Positions 24,167 through 33,568 are shown, counted from the stretch's first letter. The stretch: DNA of 64,000 nt from an uncultured Muribaculaceae bacterium (GCA_910586995.1 CAJUKZ010000001.1:461968-525967), one strand, 5' to 3'. Numbers and translations are program-made. Notes: generated by a model from the sequence alone, not told the origin.

Positions 24167-25690
24167 ATGAAAGCAACCAATCAAACCATCAGCCCTGAAT
24201 TCGTGGCTTCGCTGCCGTCCGCCGGCTCGAAGAGCTATCTCTATTCTATTGTTCTTGTGGCAGTGCTCGGTGGACTTCTTTTCGGCTATGACACAGCCGT
24301 GATCTCAGGAGCGGAGAAGGGCCTGCAGGCCTTCTTTCTCGGAGCGCGGGATTTTGTATACACCGATGTTATCCACGGCATCACATCCTCGTCGGCTCTT
24401 ATCGGCTGTATTGTCGGCTCTGCGCTGTCGGGATTTTTCGCCAACTACTTCGGCCGTAAGCGTTCGCTTGTGATAGCCGGTGTCTTCTTCCTGCTCTCGG
24501 CTCTTGGATCTTACTATCCCGAGTTCATGCTATACGAAAAAGGCGTCCCTCACATGGGACTTCTTGTGGTCTTCAACATCTACCGAATTATCGGCGGTAT
24601 TGGTGTCGGCCTTGCATCCGCCGTTTGTCCGATGTACATAGCGGAGGTATCGCCTGCCAATATCCGTGGCACGCTCGTGAGCTGGAATCAGTTTGCCATA
24701 ATCTTTGGCCAGCTTGTCGTCTATTTTGTCAATTTCATGATCCTTGGCGAGCATACCCAGCCTGTGATTGAACGTATCGGTGAGACTGTCTATCAGGTAA
24801 GTGCCTCATCAGATCCCTGGACGGTGGAGACGGGATGGCGCTATATGTTCGGTTCGGAAGCATTTGTCGCCGCAGCATTTACTATTCTGGCTTGTTTTAT
24901 TCCGATGTCGCCGCGTTTTCTTGCTATGAAAGGCCGCGAGCGTTCGGCATTGAGTGTGCTTGCGCGCATCAATGGTGCGGAGAAAGGCCGTGAGATTCTC
25001 GACAGCATCCGGCGTTCCGATTCAGTAGCCTCCACACGCCTGTTCTCTTTCGGTATCATGGTTATATTTATAGGTGTCATGCTGTCTGTGTTCCAGCAGG
25101 CTGTCGGTATCAATGCAGTGCTGTATTACGCACCGCGCATCTTTGAGTCGATGGGTATGGGCAATCCGATGGTGCAGACAGTGATCATGGGTATCGTTAA
25201 CATATCATTCACGCTTGTCGCCATATTTACGGTAGAGCGCCTTGGACGCAAGCCGCTGCTTATAACAGGTTCGCTCGGTATGGGAATCGGTGCGCTTGGC
25301 GTAGCTTTGAGCAATGTGATCGACGTGCCTTCGGCTGTCCCGGTTGTCAGCATCATGCTGTATTCCGCCTGCTTCATGTTCTCGTGGGGCCCTATCTGTT
25401 GGGTGTTGATCTCCGAGATCTTCCCCAATACGATCCGTGGGGCAGCGGTCGCTATTGCAGTAGCTTTCCAGTGGATATTCAATTTCATAGTGTCCTCAAC
25501 ATTTGTGCCGATGTACAACATGCAGTTGGGCGCTATGGGCGACCGGTTCGGACATATGTTCGCCTATCTTCTCTACGGTGTCATCTGCATTGTGGCAGCA
25601 TGGTTTGTCTGGCGTCTTGTGCCTGAGACCAAGGGTAAGACACTCGAGGATATGACACGCCTTTGGCAGAACCGCAGAAACCGTAAGTAG
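24167..25690 (+). CDS. xylE: D-xylose:proton symporter (MFS sugar porter)
   Basis: A 507-residue twelve-helix major facilitator of the sugar porter family. Family signature motifs: GGLLFGYDTAVISGA in TM1, NYFGRKRSLVIAG and YFRIIGGIGVGLASAVCPMYIAEVSPANIRG in the N-half, QQAVGINAVLYYAPRIF in TM7, ERLGRKPLLITGSLGMG and the final VPETKGKTLEDM. Position after xylB-xylA argues for xylose. The start at 24167 gives the usual N-terminus; the earlier frame would include the intercistronic hairpin. Confidence 0.92.
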   Translation: MKATNQTISPEFVASLPSAGSKSYLYSIVLVAVLGGLLFGYDTAVISGAEKGLQAFFLGARDFVYTDVIHGITSSSALIGCIVGSALSGFFANYFGRKRSLVIAGVFFLLSALGSYYPEFMLYEKGVPHMGLLVVFNIYRIIGGIGVGLASAVCPMYIAEVSPANIRGTLVSWNQFAIIFGQLVVYFVNFMILGEHTQPVIERIGETVYQVSASSDPWTVETGWRYMFGSEAFVAAAFTILACFIPMSPRFLAMKGRERSALSVLARINGAEKGREILDSIRRSDSVASTRLFSFGIMVIFIGVMLSVFQQAVGINAVLYYAPRIFESMGMGNPMVQTVIMGIVNISFTLVAIFTVERLGRKPLLITGSLGMGIGALGVALSNVIDVPSAVPVVSIMLYSACFMFSWGPICWVLISEIFPNTIRGAAVAIAVAFQWIFNFIVSSTFVPMYNMQLGAMGDRFGHMFAYLLYGVICIVAAWFVWRLVPETKGKTLEDMTRLWQNRRNRK

Positions 25691-25704
25691 TCGGCTTCTA
25701 AGAT

Positions 25705-25756
25705 CAAAAAAAGTCTGCAAGACTGTGCGCGATAGCAAGTCTTGCAGACTTTTTTA
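25705..25756. terminator. Bidirectional terminator between xylE and ridA
   Basis: AAGTCTGCAAGACT and AGTCTTGCAGACTT form a 14-pair stem flanked by seven A and six T, so it can stop both convergent transcripts. Confidence 0.92.
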
Positions 25757-25776
25757 TTTTTGTGGTTGGCAGTTTG

Positions 25777-26151
25777 TCAGCGCACGGCGATGACTTCTAC
25801 TTCTACAAGCACCTGCTTGGGAAGTTCGCGCACGGCCACGGCGGAGCGTGCGGGATATGGCTCGCTGAAGTTGGCTGCGTAAACTTCGTTCATAGGTCCG
25901 AAAAGGCTCATATCGGCGAGGAATACTGTGGTTTTTACCACGTTGTCCAATGTAAGACCTGCCTCGGCAAGTATGCCCTTGACGTTTGCAATGGCCTGTT
26001 CTGTCTGAGCGGTGATGCCTTCAGGAATCTCACCGGTAGCAGGATTGATAGGTATCTGACCTGAGGCATATACAAAAGAGCCTGTGTCGATGGCCTGGCT
26101 GTACGGACCGATAGCGCCCGGAGCGGCTGTGGTTGAGATAACTTTCTTCAT
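25777..26151 (-). CDS. ridA: RidA family enamine/imine deaminase
   Basis: A 124-residue RidA (YjgF) protein, which hydrolyses reactive 2-aminoacrylate and related imines. Signature: APGAIGPYSQAIDTGSFVYASGQIPINPATGEIPEG and the C-terminal PARSAVAVRELPKQVLVEVEVIAV, with the conserved arginine that binds the substrate carboxylate. The ATG at 26151 fits the family; a longer frame overlaps the upstream esterase gene. It follows that gene by 41 bases. Confidence 0.95.
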   Translation of the reverse strand: MKKVISTTAAPGAIGPYSQAIDTGSFVYASGQIPINPATGEIPEGITAQTEQAIANVKGILAEAGLTLDNVVKTTVFLADMSLFGPMNEVYAANFSEPYPARSAVAVRELPKQVLVEVEVIAVR

Positions 26152-26192
26152 GATTGCTATATGTTTTTTTATGGGATTTGGAATATTGAGAT

Positions 26193-27380
26193 TTATTCTG
26201 TGGTTGCGGGCGTAAAAACTTTTGTCTCCGAGAATCCGGGATACTTCAGGATGGCCGTCACACTGTCTCCGTCTGTATGATATTCGATTTCGGGAGAGCC
26301 TATGGCCGGAATAAACGCTACCGAACCATTGGGCATATGAATCCAGCGTCCGGGTGTAGTGAAAGGTGTCCACTTCTCATGTCCGCGCTGAGTCACGCGT
26401 GAAGCCAGTTCGCTGCCAATCTGATTCACGCCCGCATGGCTGAAGTGCACGTATCCGTTGAATGGTTCTTCGAACTGCATCTCGAAGTCATCTGTGTCCA
26501 CTATCTCCACCTGTCCGAACGTTTCCGCTACTTCGTCCTGGGCATCGCGTACACCTTGTCCGTATTGGGTCGATCCTGATGGAGTTACTTTTGATTCGCC
26601 CGGTTTCACGATATGCCCTATGTAGATCCGTCCTTGCGGAAATCCAAGATCGGTGTTTATCCTGTCGATCAGTCGTACGAGGGATTCCTTGTAGTAATCT
26701 TTGTCCGAGTACTGGTCGGCGCATCCCTGCATCCACCACACTCCCGCAAGCCGAGGATGCTTTCCTGAAGCTAACAGGTCTGATATGGCAGGTTTGAAAA
26801 TGTTTTCGTAGAAGTAGTTCCAATTATGGTCGTCGAGCGTATTGGCCCATGACGAAATTGCAGAGCCGGATACTCCGAGTTTAATCACGTATAGCTCGGA
26901 CTCCGGCATGGCTGTCAGGAAGTCGCGTCCGAAGCTTCCCTCCATGCCTCGACGCCCTTGTGCACAGTCCACGCCATCGCATGTGCTGTATGTCCCATAG
27001 CCGTGTATCATGTTCATGGCTGTGCGACCTTCGGTATTCTCGTTGCGATACCACAGGTCAAGCCATCCGGGTTCTACGTCGGTCACAGCGCCGTCCCTTA
27101 CCCACCTTGCGCTTTCGCCGAGCGCGTTTGTAGGCTGATTCTGCACCTCGCAGCTTCTGTACCATATCTTCATCCGGCCTGTGTTGGCATCTGATGTATA
27201 CCACTGTTTCATAAGGCTGTCGATAGGCGCTTCGTACATGGCAGATCCATCGGCGTTCGATTGTCCGATCGTTATGAACACCGGAACTTCATTATCGGAA
27301 GCCGTTGCGTGAAATGCAGCCGCAAGCATCGTGATGGTTGCGGCGAATATCTTTTTACATGGCAGAAGTCTGATATGCAT
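26193..27380 (-). CDS. Secreted SGNH esterase (sialate O-acetylesterase / CE6-like)
   Basis: A 395-residue protein with a signal peptide to about residue 28. The SGNH catalytic layout is visible: FITIGQSNADG with nucleophile serine 41, the glycine block around VIKLGVSGSAISSW, WWMQGCADQYS, and the HFSHAG histidine near the end. The family comprises sialate O-acetylesterases and acetylxylan esterases. The C-terminal 70 residues look like a small beta domain. A role in deacetylating xylan or sialic acid is not decided; being next to, but convergent with, the xylose operon is only suggestive. Confidence 0.78.
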   Translation of the reverse strand: MHIRLLPCKKIFAATITMLAAAFHATASDNEVPVFITIGQSNADGSAMYEAPIDSLMKQWYTSDANTGRMKIWYRSCEVQNQPTNALGESARWVRDGAVTDVEPGWLDLWYRNENTEGRTAMNMIHGYGTYSTCDGVDCAQGRRGMEGSFGRDFLTAMPESELYVIKLGVSGSAISSWANTLDDHNWNYFYENIFKPAISDLLASGKHPRLAGVWWMQGCADQYSDKDYYKESLVRLIDRINTDLGFPQGRIYIGHIVKPGESKVTPSGSTQYGQGVRDAQDEVAETFGQVEIVDTDDFEMQFEEPFNGYVHFSHAGVNQIGSELASRVTQRGHEKWTPFTTPGRWIHMPNGSVAFIPAIGSPEIEYHTDGDSVTAILKYPGFSETKVFTPATTE

Positions 27381-27476
27381 GGCGGTCTATATTGTTGAAT
27401 ATATGTCAGGACTACATTGGTGGAATCCGGGTGTAAATATACGCAAAATTTATCTTACTGAGGCCAATGATGTCCC

Positions 27477-27520
27477 TAAAAAAGCAGGTGACTGCGCTTC
27501 TTGCAAAGCACAGTCACCTG
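27477..27520 (-). terminator. Terminator of the rpsF-rpsR-rplI operon
   Basis: CAGGTGACTG (27485-27494) and CAGTCACCTG (27511-27520) form a perfect ten-pair stem; the minus-strand product ends in CTTTTTT. Confidence 0.88.
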
Positions 27521-27555
27521 TGTGGTGTCTCTCCTTGGGAGGAGTATGTCGTTAT

Positions 27556-27999
27556 TTATTCTGCGACAACCTCGAAAGGAATTTCAACGCTCACTTCCTT
27601 GTGGAGCTTGACAGTGGCGGTGTAGTTGCCTACTTCCTTCACTGATTCCTTGATGGAGATGAGCTTGCGGTCTACGTTGTGACCGAGCTTTTCGAGAGCT
27701 TCTGCAATCTGGATAGCGTTTACAGATCCGAATACTGTGCCTGTTGCGCTCACCTTTGCACCGATTGTCAGAGCTACGTCCTGGAGCTGAGCTGCAAGAG
27801 CTTCTGCGTCGGCTTTGATTTTTGCGAGCTTGTGCTGGCGCTGGCGCTGGTTCTCGGCCAGTTGCTTCAGTGCGGAGGGAGTGGCGACAACAGCTTTGCC
27901 CTGGGGAATGAGGTAGTTGCGGCCGTAACCGTCCTTCACTTCTACGACATCGTCCTTGTATCCAAGGTTGGTGACGTCTTCTTTGAGAATTATCTTCAT
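27556..27999 (-). CDS. rplI: 50S ribosomal protein L9
   Basis: A 147-residue L9. MKIILKEDVTNLGYKDDVVEVKDGYGRNYLIPQGKAV is the rRNA-binding N-domain; a long central helix (LKQLAENQRQRQHKLAKIKADAEALAAQL) joins it to a C-domain. Last gene of rpsF-rpsR-rplI. Confidence 0.97.
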   Translation of the reverse strand: MKIILKEDVTNLGYKDDVVEVKDGYGRNYLIPQGKAVVATPSALKQLAENQRQRQHKLAKIKADAEALAAQLQDVALTIGAKVSATGTVFGSVNAIQIAEALEKLGHNVDRKLISIKESVKEVGNYTATVKLHKEVSVEIPFEVVAE

Positions 28000-28029
28000 T
28001 GTGTGATGTGTCGTTTGGTCAGAGATGGT

Positions 28030-28296
28030 TTATTTCATCAAGTCAGTAACGTAAGGCAGGAGTGCCAGGTGGCGTGCACGCTTCACGGCCTGTGCCACGC
28101 GGCGCTGGAATTTCAGCGATGTGCCGGTGATACGGCGGGGAAGGATCTTGCCCTGCTCGTTGAGGAACTTCTTCAGGAAGTCGGGGTCCTTGTAGTCGAT
28201 ATACTTGATGCCACTTCTTTTGAAACGGCAGTATTTTTTCTTTTTCACGTCCACCGACAGGGGAGTGAGGTAGCGGATTTCTGATTGCTGTGCCAT
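28030..28296 (-). CDS. rpsR: 30S ribosomal protein S18
   Basis: An 88-residue S18: [60 protein letters not shown] is highly characteristic. It heterodimerises with S6, whose gene ends 3 bases upstream. Confidence 0.97.
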   Translation of the reverse strand: MAQQSEIRYLTPLSVDVKKKKYCRFKRSGIKYIDYKDPDFLKKFLNEQGKILPRRITGTSLKFQRRVAQAVKRARHLALLPYVTDLMK

Positions 28297-28299
28297 GGT

Positions 28300-28680
28300 T
28301 TATGCCTCCTTGTTTTCGGGTTCAACGTTGGTGGTTTCTGCTGCGGGCTTGCTGGCCTTGAGGCTGCGACGCTTTGCTGCATATTCGGCTGCGTACTTGT
28401 CAAGACGGAATGTGAGGAATCGCAGAACGCGCTCGTCGCGACGGAATGCGGTCTCCAGTGCCTTAACCGACTTGGGATCAGCGTCGAATTCTACCAGGGC
28501 ATAGAAGCCTGTCGACTTCTTTTCAATGGGATAAGCGAGCTTGCGCAGACCCCAGAGTTCTTCGTTCACGATGGATGCGCCTGACTCGGTCAGCACCTTG
28601 GTGAACTTTTCTACCGCTTCCTTCATCTGTGCGTCAGACAAAACGGGAGTTAAAATGAAAACGGTTTCGTACTTGTTCAT
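28300..28680 (-). CDS. rpsF: 30S ribosomal protein S6
   Basis: A 126-residue S6: [74 protein letters not shown]. The C-terminal tail of about 28 residues ([25 protein letters not shown]) is a lysine-, glutamate- and alanine-rich extension of a kind seen in this phylum. Confidence 0.97.
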   Translation of the reverse strand: MNKYETVFILTPVLSDAQMKEAVEKFTKVLTESGASIVNEELWGLRKLAYPIEKKSTGFYALVEFDADPKSVKALETAFRRDERVLRFLTFRLDKYAAEYAAKRRSLKASKPAAETTNVEPENKEA

Positions 28681-28739
28681 TTTTGTTGTTAATAAAATGA
28701 GTATTAATAATATAGCCGTAGATTACGGCTTTTCGGCTG

Positions 28740-28770
28740 CAAAATTACGAATTTCCCCTCTAACTGCCAA
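28740..28770 (-). promoter_or_regulatory. Promoter of the rpsF-rpsR-rplI operon
   Basis: Minus-strand TTG (28770-28768), 20 bases, TAATTTTG (28747-28740). Confidence 0.78.
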
Positions 28771-28816
28771 GTTTTCCGCAGATTATTTTTTGTAGAGTCA
28801 ACTGGCAACTGCAATA

Positions 28817-29182
28817 TTAATGGTCTTTAATATAGTCTCCAAATTTTTCGGAGATTATCTTGTCCACATCCTTTTTAAGATTAGGGATATGGCGTATCAC
28901 AAGCCCCCATAAAAACTCAGGCTTTACAGAGTCGTAGCCGTGGATAATACGATTGCGGGTATCAATTATCGCTCTCGCATTTGGCAATGGAAAATCTTGT
29001 TGAATTTTGAGTATCCGGTTAATCGCTTCCCCCATAATCTCGGCTTTTCTCTCCACCGCACTCCTGCGGAGATAATCTTTTTCAAAGACATCGTAGATCA
29101 TAGGATAGCCGACAAAATAGCTTTCCACTTCATCTATAGCTCTTTTGACATCGTAGAGATAGACGGCGATAAATTCATCCAT
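28817..29182 (-). CDS. hepT: HepT-like toxin of a HepT/MntA system
   Basis: A 121-residue DUF86/HepT (HEPN superfamily) protein. The RNase motif is present as RNRIIHGY (arginine, four residues, histidine, glycine, tyrosine). HepT toxins cleave tRNA or mRNA and are neutralised by a partner nucleotidyltransferase that adds AMP to the motif tyrosine in studied cases. Its start overlaps the end of the nucleotidyltransferase gene by eight bases. The surrounding 28.8-29.5 kb DNA is visibly more AT-rich than its neighbours, which suggests acquisition by transfer. Confidence 0.88.
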   Translation of the reverse strand: MDEFIAVYLYDVKRAIDEVESYFVGYPMIYDVFEKDYLRRSAVERKAEIMGEAINRILKIQQDFPLPNARAIIDTRNRIIHGYDSVKPEFLWGLVIRHIPNLKKDVDKIISEKFGDYIKDH

Positions 29183-29480
29183 AAATCATTCTTTTTTTCT
29201 TGTCGACCAAAGCTTTGAAAACGGGGTTGAGGTTATTGCCATATTCAATCAGGTCGATCGTGCGGTTCAACAAATGCTCCAACGCATTGCGCAGAGCAAA
29301 GTAGTTGCTCACGTAATCAAATGTATCATGGTCAACCGGTTCAAAGTCCACAAGCAAGTCCACATCACTGTCGTCATTGAATTTATCTGTCAGGATAGAG
29401 CCAAATACAGCGAGGGTTTTGACTTTGTGCCTCCTGCACAAATCAATTATACGTTGTATGTTGAGTTCAATCAGATTCAT
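29175..29480 (-). CDS. mntA: MntA-like nucleotidyltransferase antitoxin
   Basis: A 101-residue minimal nucleotidyltransferase. The motif GS-x10-DxD is intact (GSILTDKFNDDSDVDLLVDF, residues about 27-46), so adenylyltransfer activity is plausible. It precedes hepT with an eight-base overlap, the usual order for MntA-HepT pairs, where the antitoxin modifies and silences the toxin. No other defence or phage genes are near. Confidence 0.88.
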   Translation of the reverse strand: MNLIELNIQRIIDLCRRHKVKTLAVFGSILTDKFNDDSDVDLLVDFEPVDHDTFDYVSNYFALRNALEHLLNRTIDLIEYGNNLNPVFKALVDKKKRMIYG

Positions 29481-29549
29481 ATCCGAAAATATAGCAGTTT
29501 ACTTAAAAAATAACGCTTGCCTGTCTGAAATCGTTGGAATCCGGAGGTG

Positions 29550-31562
29550 TTACCGGGTGCGCTCTTTGAGCAGACCGTGGCGATAGGCGTATAGCAGATG
29601 GCGCAACTCCTCGATCTGCACCGATAGTTCGCGGCCTTTGTCTGTGTCGCGGACGCGCATCCGGTGGGAACTGAGTTCAACTATTATCTTTCGTCCTATG
29701 ATGTCTGTGCCGCAACGCACGGCTTCCTCCTCCGACGAGAATGGCTCATGTTGTACAAGCTCGAAACCGCGTGAATGGTATACGAGTGTATAGCCGGCGA
29801 TGCCGGTGGTGTGGTGGTATGCCTTGGCGAAACCTCCGTCGATGATCATGAGCTTGCCGTTGGCACGCACAGGGGTCTCGCCACGGTTGATGCGCACCGG
29901 CACGTGTCCGTTGATTATATGCCTGTGCTCACCCTCGACACCGAAGGCGTCAAGAATCATATCTATCACTGATTCGTCGTCGCGCAGTTTGTAGTACCAG
30001 CCTTTTTCTTCCACATGAGTCTCCTTGTCCTCAAGGAAATAGCGCTCGAATGTGGCCATCTTCGATTTATCGAACAGAGGCGATTCCGGCCCGCACCACA
30101 GATACCAGTAGTAATCCACAGCGTATTGCTTTTCCTCGGGCGATGAATCGTCGTTGAATGCCGAACGCATGAGCATTCCGGTCTGGTGCAGAAGTTCGCG
30201 CCCGGAGTACCGGCGTCCCGGGGCTATCTCAACTTCTCTGAGCGAACCGTCGGCGTTGAGTGGCATCGAGGCATGGAATAGCAGGTTGGAGTTGCACACG
30301 GTATACATACACCCGTGTGTAAACATACACTTGACGTGTCTTTTGAGCTTGTCGCTCACTGCAAACGAATGGTGCAGTTTGTCCACGAGGTCGCGTTCAG
30401 CTTGCGTCAGCCTGTAGGGATCGGCTGGATCGACAGTCGGAAACCGCATGTCGTTCATCGGGTGCTGCTTTCCAGTGTCAGGATCGGTGTATATGCCTTT
30501 TTCGAAGTCGATGCGGTGCAGGGACTTGCGGTTTTCCATATTCCAGCGCGGATATTTGTCTATCATCGCTCCCTCGAGCTTGAACTGGATCACGGCTATG
30601 GCCTTGTGCATCTGCGCTATCAGGCGGCGAGTCTTTTCGTCCATGTTCATCGACGCCGGATCGGTGCAGTCCTTGGGGATCTTGGGCATGAAGGCAGTGC
30701 ACGGATCGTCGGCATAAGCATCCATCGAGAAAGTGGCCAACGGAAGCATGTTGATTCCGTAACCGTCCTCCAGAGTGGTGAGGTTGGCATAGCGGAGCGA
30801 CACGCGCAGCACATTGGCTATGCAGCAGTCGTTGCCTGCAGCCGCACCGATCCACAGCGCGTCGTGGTTGCCCCACTGCATATCGAAACGGTCATAGGCA
30901 CACAGTGTATCCATCACTATATGCGCCCCCGGACCGCGGTCATAGACATCGCCGAGAATGTGCAGTTGGTCGATACTTAGCCGCTGGATCACGTTGCACA
31001 TGGCTATTATGAATGCATCGGCGCGTCCGGTGGAAATTATCGTCTCGATGATGCGGCTGAAGTATGCCTGCTTGTCGTCGTCCGACGGCAGTTCGTGCAG
31101 CAATTCCTCTATGATGTAGGCGAACTCTTTCGGCAGAGACTTGCGCACCTTCGAGCGCGTGTATTTCGATGTCACCGACTGGAGTACACGTATCAGTTGG
31201 TGGAGTGTGATATGATAGAAATTTTCCATATCCTTCTCCGCGGCCTTTATATACTCGAGCTTGCGTTCCGGATAATATATGAGTGTGCACAATGCACGTA
31301 TGTCTTCCTCACGCAGTGATGTGGCGTATATCTCCTTCACCTTGCGTTTGATGTTGCCGGAGGCGTTCTTCAATATATGGCGGAACGCTTCATGTTCGCC
31401 ATGTATGTCGGCGATGAAATGCTCCGTGCCTTTGGGCAGGCTCAGGATGGCTTCGAGGTTTATAATCTCGGTGGAGGCAGTGCCTACCGACGGGAAAGTC
31501 TGCGACAGCAGTTCGAGCAGGCGCAGATCGGGTATAGCTGTAGTGTTTGACGTTTCAGTCAT
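29550..31562 (-). CDS. fbp: Fructose-1,6-bisphosphatase, class III
   Basis: A 670-residue class III enzyme, the form typical of Bacteroidota and Firmicutes, dephosphorylating fructose 1,6-bisphosphate in gluconeogenesis. The phosphoesterase metal site is visible: FIADIHGEHEAFRHIL, HILGDVYDRGPGAHIVMDTL, MQWGNHDALWIGAAAGN, and later IINGHVPVRINRGETPVRANGKLMIIDGGFAKAYH. Length matches the family. Monocistronic, divergent from holA. Confidence 0.96.
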   Translation of the reverse strand: MTETSNTTAIPDLRLLELLSQTFPSVGTASTEIINLEAILSLPKGTEHFIADIHGEHEAFRHILKNASGNIKRKVKEIYATSLREEDIRALCTLIYYPERKLEYIKAAEKDMENFYHITLHQLIRVLQSVTSKYTRSKVRKSLPKEFAYIIEELLHELPSDDDKQAYFSRIIETIISTGRADAFIIAMCNVIQRLSIDQLHILGDVYDRGPGAHIVMDTLCAYDRFDMQWGNHDALWIGAAAGNDCCIANVLRVSLRYANLTTLEDGYGINMLPLATFSMDAYADDPCTAFMPKIPKDCTDPASMNMDEKTRRLIAQMHKAIAVIQFKLEGAMIDKYPRWNMENRKSLHRIDFEKGIYTDPDTGKQHPMNDMRFPTVDPADPYRLTQAERDLVDKLHHSFAVSDKLKRHVKCMFTHGCMYTVCNSNLLFHASMPLNADGSLREVEIAPGRRYSGRELLHQTGMLMRSAFNDDSSPEEKQYAVDYYWYLWCGPESPLFDKSKMATFERYFLEDKETHVEEKGWYYKLRDDESVIDMILDAFGVEGEHRHIINGHVPVRINRGETPVRANGKLMIIDGGFAKAYHHTTGIAGYTLVYHSRGFELVQHEPFSSEEEAVRCGTDIIGRKIIVELSSHRMRVRDTDKGRELSVQIEELRHLLYAYRHGLLKERTR

Positions 31563-31588
31563 GGTCGGGTTTGTAAATCTGTCAGATG

Positions 31589-31596
31589 CAAAGATA
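31589..31596 (-). promoter_or_regulatory. -7 element of fbp
   Basis: Minus-strand TATCTTTG about 27 bases before the fbp ATG; no clear TTG partner. Confidence 0.55.
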
Positions 31597-31628
31597 CAAT
31601 CCTTTTTCGGGTTCTCGCTATTTTTTCA

Positions 31629-31636
31629 TACTTTTG
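31629..31636 (+). promoter_or_regulatory. -7 element of holA
   Basis: TACTTTTG on the plus strand, 41 bases before the holA ATG; the -33 region is T-rich (CCTTTTTCGG) without an exact TTG. Confidence 0.5.
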
Positions 31637-31677
31637 TGAAGCATTAGATAAATTATTAAACAAGCTCTATATAAGTC

Positions 31678-32715
31678 ATGGCAGCAATTCCGGCGGTTAC
31701 ATTCGACGATCTGTGCAAGCGTCTTGCTCTGAGGCAATATGCTCCGGTATATCTCCTCCACGGGGAGGAAGGCTATTATATCGATGCGCTTCTCGACCGC
31801 TTCGAGCGCATAGTGCCTGATGCAGAGAAGGATTTCAACCAGTATGTGCTCTACGCTCCTGAAGTCGACATGGACAGTGTGATAGACCTTTGCCGCAGGT
31901 GTCCCATGATGTCGGACCGGCAGGTTGTCATCCTCAAGGAAGCGCAGGCGGTGAATGCGCTTACACTCAACCGCCTGCACACCTATGCCTCGCGTCCGAC
32001 ACCTTCGACCATTCTTGTCGTGGCATGCCGTGGTGCAGTGGCCAAGGGGAAAGACCTGATTCCTGCCGTGCGCAAGAATGGAGTTGTTTTCGAGTCTAAG
32101 AAAGTGCGTGAATCAGGAGCGGAGACACTTGTCGCCGAGCGTATCCGCCAGCTTCATCTGCTTCCTGATCCCAAAGCCGTGGCCATGATCCGCGAGCATG
32201 TCGGTACAGACATATCACGTCTGTTCAACGAGATAGACAAGCTTGGCGCTTTGCTTCCGCCTGGAGCGAAGGTGACACCTGAGGTGGTGGAGAGGCATAT
32301 CGGCATAAGCAAGGACTACAACAACTTTGAGCTGGTCGACGCCGTGGCCGCCCGCGATGCTGCCCGTGTGTTCCGTATCGCCGACTATTTTGCCGCCAAT
32401 CCCAAGAATAATTCAGCCATAGCTTCGGCTGCCATGCTGTTCGGGTACTTCAGCGACTTGCTGATATGCCAGTTCTCCTCCGACAGGAGCGAGCGCGGAC
32501 TTATGGACGCGCTTCAGGCCAAGTCTGCGTGGGCTATACGCAAATATCAGCTCGGACTCACAAAATACAATGCTTGGCAGAGCATAGAAATAATAGGTGC
32601 GTTGCGCGATTTCGACCGCAAAAGCAAAGGCTGCGGATCGCGCCAGGACGAATACTCGCTGTTTCGCGAACTTGTGTTCCATATTCTTAGCGCCCCCGGA
32701 AAAATAGATCTCTGA
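31678..32715 (+). CDS. holA: DNA polymerase III delta subunit
   Basis: A 345-residue HolA, the clamp-loader wrench that opens the sliding clamp. Recognised from LRQYAPVYLLHGEEGYYIDALLDRFERIV, FNQYVLYAPEVDMDSVIDLCRRCPMMSDRQVVILKEAQ, HVGTDISRLFNEIDKLGALL and IGISKDYNNFELVDAVAARDAARVFRIADYFAANPKNN. Divergent from fbp. Confidence 0.93.
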   Translation: MAAIPAVTFDDLCKRLALRQYAPVYLLHGEEGYYIDALLDRFERIVPDAEKDFNQYVLYAPEVDMDSVIDLCRRCPMMSDRQVVILKEAQAVNALTLNRLHTYASRPTPSTILVVACRGAVAKGKDLIPAVRKNGVVFESKKVRESGAETLVAERIRQLHLLPDPKAVAMIREHVGTDISRLFNEIDKLGALLPPGAKVTPEVVERHIGISKDYNNFELVDAVAARDAARVFRIADYFAANPKNNSAIASAAMLFGYFSDLLICQFSSDRSERGLMDALQAKSAWAIRKYQLGLTKYNAWQSIEIIGALRDFDRKSKGCGSRQDEYSLFRELVFHILSAPGKIDL

Positions 32716-32736
32716 TCGCCGTCAGGCATATTTTTA

Positions 32737-32766
32737 TTGCCAATTCAGGCGGATTTCGTACATTTG
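32737..32766 (+). promoter_or_regulatory. fabG promoter
   Basis: TTG (32737-32739), 19 bases, TACATTTG (32759-32766), about 50 bases before the fabG ATG. Confidence 0.8.
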
Positions 32767-32821
32767 CACGGTAATTCAGTAAAAATCACATATACAAACC
32801 TCATAATCACGTTTTCATAAA

Positions 32822-33568
32822 ATGAAACTACTCGAAGGAAAGACCGCACTCGTCACAGGTGCGGCACGCGGCATAGGTAAGGCTATCGCCCTGAAGTTCG
32901 CAGCAGAAGGAGCCAACATCGCATTCACAGACCTCGTGATCGACGAGAATGGCAAGGCAACTGAGGCTGAGATCGCAGCTCTTGGTGTGAAAGTGAAGGC
33001 ATATGCCTCTAATGCAGCCGACTTTGCACAGACCGAGGAGGTCGTGAAGCAGGTTGTTGCCGATTTCGGCCGTATCGACGTGCTTGTCAACAATGCCGGC
33101 ATCACTAAAGACGGCCTGATGATGCGCATGACAGAAGGCCAGTGGGATGCAGTGATAAACGTAAACCTCAAGAGCGCTTTCAACTTTATCCACGCTGTGC
33201 TTCCCGTGATGATGCGTCAGCGTTCAGGCAGCATCATCAACATGGCTTCCGTAGTCGGTGTTCACGGTAATGCCGGACAGTCTAACTATGCAGCTTCCAA
33301 GGCCGGTATGATCGCGCTTGCAAAGAGCATCGCTCAGGAAGTAGGTTCACGTGGTATTCGTGCAAATGCTATTGCCCCCGGATTTATCGAGACTGCAATG
33401 ACAGCCGCACTTCCCGAAGATGTTCGTGCCGACTGGTGCAAGAAGATACCTCTGCGCCGTGGTGGAAAGCCCGAGGATATCGCCGACGTGGCCACATTCC
33501 TCGCTTCGGATATGTCGGCATATGTTTCCGGACAGGTAATCCAGGTTGACGGTGGCATGAACATGTAA
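32822..33568 (+). CDS. fabG: 3-oxoacyl-ACP reductase
   Basis: A 248-residue short-chain dehydrogenase of the fatty acid elongation cycle. NADP-binding TGAARGIGKAIA, the VNNAGIT motif, catalytic serine in INMASVVGVHGNAGQ, and YAASKAG with tyrosine and lysine are all intact, as is the C-terminal ASDMSAYVSGQVIQVDGGMNM. It has its own promoter and probably begins a transcript with the DUF4290 and rimM genes. Confidence 0.95.
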   Translation: MKLLEGKTALVTGAARGIGKAIALKFAAEGANIAFTDLVIDENGKATEAEIAALGVKVKAYASNAADFAQTEEVVKQVVADFGRIDVLVNNAGITKDGLMMRMTEGQWDAVINVNLKSAFNFIHAVLPVMMRQRSGSIINMASVVGVHGNAGQSNYAASKAGMIALAKSIAQEVGSRGIRANAIAPGFIETAMTAALPEDVRADWCKKIPLRRGGKPEDIADVATFLASDMSAYVSGQVIQVDGGMNM

